Assembly: GCF_014191775.1 (NCBI RefSeq)
Contig: NZ_JACHXA010000004.1
Location: 248,001 to 312,000 of the forward strand
DNA: 64,000 nt
From: Limibacillus halophilus
Lineage (GTDB): Bacteria; Pseudomonadota; Alphaproteobacteria; Kiloniellales; CECT-8803
Reading direction: 5' to 3'
The notes beneath the pieces were generated by a model. It was given only the letters and a program-made list of their open reading frames with translations. It made no database searches and was not told the DNA's origin. This document shows positions 60,244-64,000 of the stretch, piece by piece (positions within the stretch are counted from its first letter, which is position 1; every line of letters starts with the position of its first letter). A program made the position numbers and the translations under genes.

Positions 60244-62487
60244 TCACTTCTCAAGAGACACGATTGAGCCATCCCAATCCTCTGGTGGTGGCGACTGCCG
60301 CAGTTCCGAAATTCGTCCGGCATAAAGTTCGAAAAAGCTGGCGAGCTCATGCGGCGATGACAAAGACTTTGCACGCGTTAACAAGGCCTCGGCCTCATCC
60401 CATTGTCGGTTTCTGAAGGCGACAAGAAATCCTTCCGTAGCTTTGGCCAGGTCTTGGAACATTTGGTCTCGTGCGAGGGATTCGGCGCCAAGCAGCGCAT
60501 ATATTCGTTCAGGCTCTGTTTTGCCTTTCACCTTTATGAAATCAATTTCCATGAACGCAAGATCTGCCGCACAGAGTGTTCGAGTCCTCGCTCCGATTAC
60601 TACGGCGACACCATAAAGCTTTGTCAGACCTTCTAGGCGAGACGCGACATTCACGGTATCGCCCATCACCGAGTAATCAAATCGCATGTCTGATCCCAGA
60701 TTCCCAACGAGGCAGTTGCCACTGTTAATTCCGATTCCTATGCGCAGTGGAAGAAACGGTTGGCTGAACACTGCTGCTTCTTGCTCTCGTTCCAGGTTGA
60801 GTTTCTCGACACTCTCAAGTGCTGACAAAGCGGCGCGACAAGCATTTTCAGCATGTTCCGCATCATCAATAGGTGCATTCCAGAAAGCCATCACCGCATC
60901 ACCAATATACTTATCAATTGTGCCGCGTTGACTAAGGATATCATGGGTGATCGGCGTCAGAATTCTGTTCATCAGACGCGTTAGGCCGGCAGGGTCTGCC
61001 TTGTAACTTTCAGATATAGTCGTGAACCCGCGTACATCGCTAAAGAACACGGTCATCTCTCTAACCTGACCACCAAGAATAAGCTTTTGGGGGTCTTGGG
61101 CGAGTTGCTCTACAAGGTCTGGTGAAAGGTACTGACCAAATGCGGACCGAACATAACGCCTTTCGGTTTCCTCGCTGATGTAATTGTGAAACACCAGAAC
61201 GCTATAAATCATCAAACTGCTGAGAAGGGGATATGAGGGTGAAAGTAGAAGCCCCTCCTGTGCATAGAGATAAACAGAGGTTGCGAAAGTTGTAATGGCA
61301 AGTCCTGCGCCAAGACCAAAGGCCATTTTGGCGCCGATAATTGGTACCAGCACTATCATTATAATGCTGAGCATCGCGGTTAAAAAAAGCTCGGCGCCTA
61401 ACGCGTAGTTTGGCCTAACGAGGAAGTCTCCTGTCAGCATCGTTTGGAGCAGCTGCGCATGCACTTCGACCCCTGGCATCGCACTATCGAGCGGCGTCGC
61501 CTTGATATCAAAAAGGCCAGTGGCGGATGTGCCGATCAAGATTAATTTTCCCGCCAGCTTCTTCGTCGGAACCGTTCTATCGAGTACGTTTTTTGCAGAT
61601 ATATAGAGGCTCGGGTCGTGCTTGGCATAGTGAACCCAGATGCGACCGTTACCGTCGGTTGGAATGCGCAACTTGGCAATGCTCAAGGAATTGATACCCG
61701 CGCTGTCGGTGCGAACCACAAGCGGAGCCCCACCGGTTACAACGCGCAGTAACTCTACGGAGAGTGATGGCATCAACACATCGCCGTATCGCATGAGTGC
61801 CGGGACACGGCGCACAATGCCGTCCTGCTCTGGGAGTAGCGTGAACATTCCAATTCCTGCTGCTGCTGATTCCAGCGTTGCAATGTTCCTGACGACGTCT
61901 GGAAACTCGATGAGGAACCGTGTCGGGTCGTCACCTAGAAAAGCAATGGGAATGGTCTTAAGTGGCGTGGAATCAGGGCGAATCAATTCTCGGTAATATC
62001 CGGATTGGCCCAAAACCGTAGGGAATTTCTTCATAGTTTCGGCGAGGATACTATCGTTGCTTGGCAGCTCCTGAAGAGCTGACCGCAATCCGGGATCAAT
62101 CCGCGGGAAGGTGCTTGCATAAAGTCCCGGGGAAAGACGGTCTGGTTCTGCAAACACAATATCGAACGCGACCGCGACGGCACCAGAATCGCGTAATCCC
62201 AGCAGCAAATCAGAGACGAGCGTTCGAGGCCATGGCCATTGCCCATGGCGCGCCAAGGATTCCTCGTCTAAATCGACGATCGCTATTGGCTGGGCCGACT
62301 GGGCCCGTGGAAACATACGAGCATAGAAATCAAAGGTTTTGAGCCTTAGGGTTTCCAGCGGCAATGGATCGATTAGGCGCGCAACCATGACGATGAACAA
62401 AAGCACGACGGCCGCAAGCCTCGCATAACCTGCGCTTCGCCGACCCAAAATCTGGGTATAGAGACCGCGCAAGCGAGGGAACTTCAT
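60244..62487 (-). CDS. CHASE2-domain adenylate cyclase
   Basis: The 747-residue protein has an N-terminal transmembrane helix (about 22-40), a CHASE2 sensor domain (about 45-345, IAIVDLDEESLARHGQWPWPR at its start), three transmembrane helices (about 355-435) and a class III cyclase (about 465-650). The cyclase has metal Asp in FFSDVRGFTTIS, the purine-site Lys in DKYIGDAVMAFW and Asp in FDYSVMGDTVNVASRL, which fits ATP rather than GTP. It lies 40 bases downstream of the RTX gene on the same strand. Confidence 0.9.
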   Translation of the reverse strand: MKFPRLRGLYTQILGRRSAGYARLAAVVLLFIVMVARLIDPLPLETLRLKTFDFYARMFPRAQSAQPIAIVDLDEESLARHGQWPWPRTLVSDLLLGLRDSGAVAVAFDIVFAEPDRLSPGLYASTFPRIDPGLRSALQELPSNDSILAETMKKFPTVLGQSGYYRELIRPDSTPLKTIPIAFLGDDPTRFLIEFPDVVRNIATLESAAAGIGMFTLLPEQDGIVRRVPALMRYGDVLMPSLSVELLRVVTGGAPLVVRTDSAGINSLSIAKLRIPTDGNGRIWVHYAKHDPSLYISAKNVLDRTVPTKKLAGKLILIGTSATGLFDIKATPLDSAMPGVEVHAQLLQTMLTGDFLVRPNYALGAELFLTAMLSIIMIVLVPIIGAKMAFGLGAGLAITTFATSVYLYAQEGLLLSPSYPLLSSLMIYSVLVFHNYISEETERRYVRSAFGQYLSPDLVEQLAQDPQKLILGGQVREMTVFFSDVRGFTTISESYKADPAGLTRLMNRILTPITHDILSQRGTIDKYIGDAVMAFWNAPIDDAEHAENACRAALSALESVEKLNLEREQEAAVFSQPFLPLRIGIGINSGNCLVGNLGSDMRFDYSVMGDTVNVASRLEGLTKLYGVAVVIGARTRTLCAADLAFMEIDFIKVKGKTEPERIYALLGAESLARDQMFQDLAKATEGFLVAFRNRQWDEAEALLTRAKSLSSPHELASFFELYAGRISELRQSPPPEDWDGSIVSLEK

Positions 62488-62527
62488 TCTTTGTGGACCT
62501 GCTTTTCTTACCGAACACTATACACTG

Positions 62528-64000
62528 CTAAACCAGCGTGCTGGTCACAATGGAATTCTCGATTTCAGTTGAGTCGATTTGCAACGCAACTAAATCAGCC
62601 GCGCCCGCGCCGTCAAATAATGTAGCGCCGTCAAGAACAGCGACCGGGGTTCCATTTACAGAAACCTCAACATCATCAATGCTGTCGCCCGTAAGGTCAC
62701 CAAACAGCAGACTTAAAATTTCGTCCCCACCGCTAAACAATTCACCCAAATCCAGAATATCACCTGTTCCAGGTGTTGAACTGCTACCACTGATATCAAA
62801 CCCATAAATTGTATCTAGGCCGTCTCCAGGGCCAATTACGATCGTATCGTTGCTAAGATCGTTCAGAATAGGCGTGATATTTTCACCGGTATAAATTTGA
62901 TCATCGCCAGGGCCTCCAATGATCACGTCTGCGCCATTACCACCAAAAATTTGGTCCGCACCGCCTCGACCATAAAGAATATCATCACCCGCGAGTCCTA
63001 AGATGATATCGCCCAATTCACTACCGACTAACGTATTTGCGCTTTCATCAATGTCCAAAGTCAGAGGATCGTCGACTGCTTGCCCCAGAATAGTGGCAAC
63101 CGGATCGCCGTCTGCATTTATAACAAAGGTGAGGGGAGAGGTCACACTGTCGCCATCATTGTCACTAGCCACGACATCAAAAGAGAACGCGGTGTCCTCG
63201 GCGCTGAATGTCTCTCTGATCTCCATCGAGAGCAATCGATAGTCCGTACTCGTACCGGCCCCGAGGGAAATCTCGTCGAATCCGGTAGTCCCGATCATGT
63301 CGTAAAGTAATTGCTGATACTCGGGGCTCGTCAGGCCGCCTTGCGGGATATCACTGGATAGCAAAGTACCCTGGAGAAAAGCAGCAAGAAGCAGATCGAA
63401 ATCGGCAACGGTCGAGTTTTCACCCCAAGTAATGGCTTCATTCTCCGGTGTTGCCGGATTGTCCACGACATTAGCTGCAGTATAAGTACCGGTTATTACT
63501 TCACCTGTGGCCAGTGTCACCGACCAAGTGACGACCTCGCCAACTGAAAGTTTTTGAATATCAAAAAGAATCTGGAAGATCGGCTCAGCGCCCGGCGTAT
63601 CGGGATTATCAAAGCTGATATCAAGGAGTTCGCCGGTATTGACTAGATTGTTTCCAACCCCCATGCCTTGGCCAGAGGAATTTATGCCGCCTTTGTCCTC
63701 AAAATTGCTGAAGGTGGCTTGCAAACCACTCGTTCCCAGATTTAGCACTAAGGAAGGAATTGGGCCACCTGGCGTCAAGCCCACCAACGTTTGTTCGATC
63801 GTCGTTCCCTCTAATGGACTGACAATCGAGAACTCATAGGAGCCGTCTGCATTGACTACCAAGACGAACTCAGCTTGATCACTCGGATCATCCGAGGTGA
63901 TGCTGTATGTAAAGGCTCCCCCGCTGGTATCGATTAAGGTGGCGGTGAATCCCGCCGGGATACTGGTCGGGTTCACGGCCGTTACTGCTGCATCAAATGG
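62528..64000 (-). CDS. RTX-type secreted protein (5' end beyond the window)
   Basis: The frame stays open to the last base of the window, so at least 490 residues are seen and the N-terminus is missing; a GTG at 63976 is internal. Near residues 325-365 of the visible part, nonapeptide-like RTX repeats (GLAGDDILYGRGGADQIFGGNGADV as a run, quoted here in part as GGNGADVIIGGPGDDQI) bind calcium in secreted type I substrates. The rest is Asp/Gly/Thr-rich and beta-like, and the C-terminus (IENSIVTSTLV) suits a type I secretion signal. No secretion genes are in the window. Confidence 0.85.
   Translation of the reverse strand, partial: PFDAAVTAVNPTSIPAGFTATLIDTSGGAFTYSITSDDPSDQAEFVLVVNADGSYEFSIVSPLEGTTIEQTLVGLTPGGPIPSLVLNLGTSGLQATFSNFEDKGGINSSGQGMGVGNNLVNTGELLDISFDNPDTPGAEPIFQILFDIQKLSVGEVVTWSVTLATGEVITGTYTAANVVDNPATPENEAITWGENSTVADFDLLLAAFLQGTLLSSDIPQGGLTSPEYQQLLYDMIGTTGFDEISLGAGTSTDYRLLSMEIRETFSAEDTAFSFDVVASDNDGDSVTSPLTFVINADGDPVATILGQAVDDPLTLDIDESANTLVGSELGDIILGLAGDDILYGRGGADQIFGGNGADVIIGGPGDDQIYTGENITPILNDLSNDTIVIGPGDGLDTIYGFDISGSSSTPGTGDILDLGELFSGGDEILSLLFGDLTGDSIDDVEVSVNGTPVAVLDGATLFDGAGAADLVALQIDSTEIENSIVTSTLV

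Noticed and set aside
1-64000. CRISPR arrays, insertion sequences or transposases
   Set aside because: No regularly spaced repeats and no transposase-like proteins were recognised anywhere in the window.

Overview
The window reads as chromosomal DNA of an alphaproteobacterium, probably Rhodospirillales-like. Pointers are the recG–sdhE–mfd block, a C-terminal zinc signature like that of the alphaproteobacterial regulator GcrA, and many proteins of alphaproteobacterial type. The genus cannot be fixed from the sequence alone. No CRISPR array, insertion sequence, transposase or integrase was seen.

Layout. 1-208: 3' half of a tRNA gene whose anticodon loop is split by a group I intron, with a terminator. 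209-3348: a structured leader, three TadE/TadF/TadG-like pseudopilin genes and a small membrane protein. 3378-5556: an MFS permease and a D-amino-acid transaminase. 5649-26282: a compact podovirus-type particle island. It has an S24/HTH repressor divergent from two early genes, then TerS, TerL, portal, Bbp19-like protein, scaffold, capsid, tail-tube A and B, internal-virion-type proteins, tail fibre, fibre chaperone and a lysis cassette. Every frame is open, yet no integrase, excisionase, replication or polymerase gene is present. 26573-32639: rpfF and an rpfC-type hybrid kinase (DSF quorum sensing) with a second, shorter hybrid kinase. 32632-41962: gpmA, a fluoroacetate-dehalogenase-like hydrolase, a double DUF502 protein, recG, sdhE and mfd. 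41967-47743: a FrnE-like DsbA protein, then acyl-CoA ligase, SDR, acyl-CoA dehydrogenase, APH-type kinase and DUF6285. These five match the five catalytic components of the levulinate/4-hydroxyacid (Lva) pathway. 47747-50884: a three-gene dehydrogenase/reductase operon. 51069-52040: a secreted DUF3179 protein. 52046-57685: a complete dipeptide-type ABC importer. 57966-60231: a Wzm/Wzt-like exporter pair with an alpha/beta hydrolase. 60244-64000: a CHASE2 adenylate cyclase behind an RTX-type secreted protein whose 5' end lies beyond the window.

The points most worth following are the integrase-less podovirus-type island (a gene-transfer-agent or domesticated-phage candidate, with a GcrA-like zinc motif in its first gene), the Lva-type operon, the two-sensor DSF locus, the residue-complete fluoroacetate dehalogenase and the fused DUF502 tandem.
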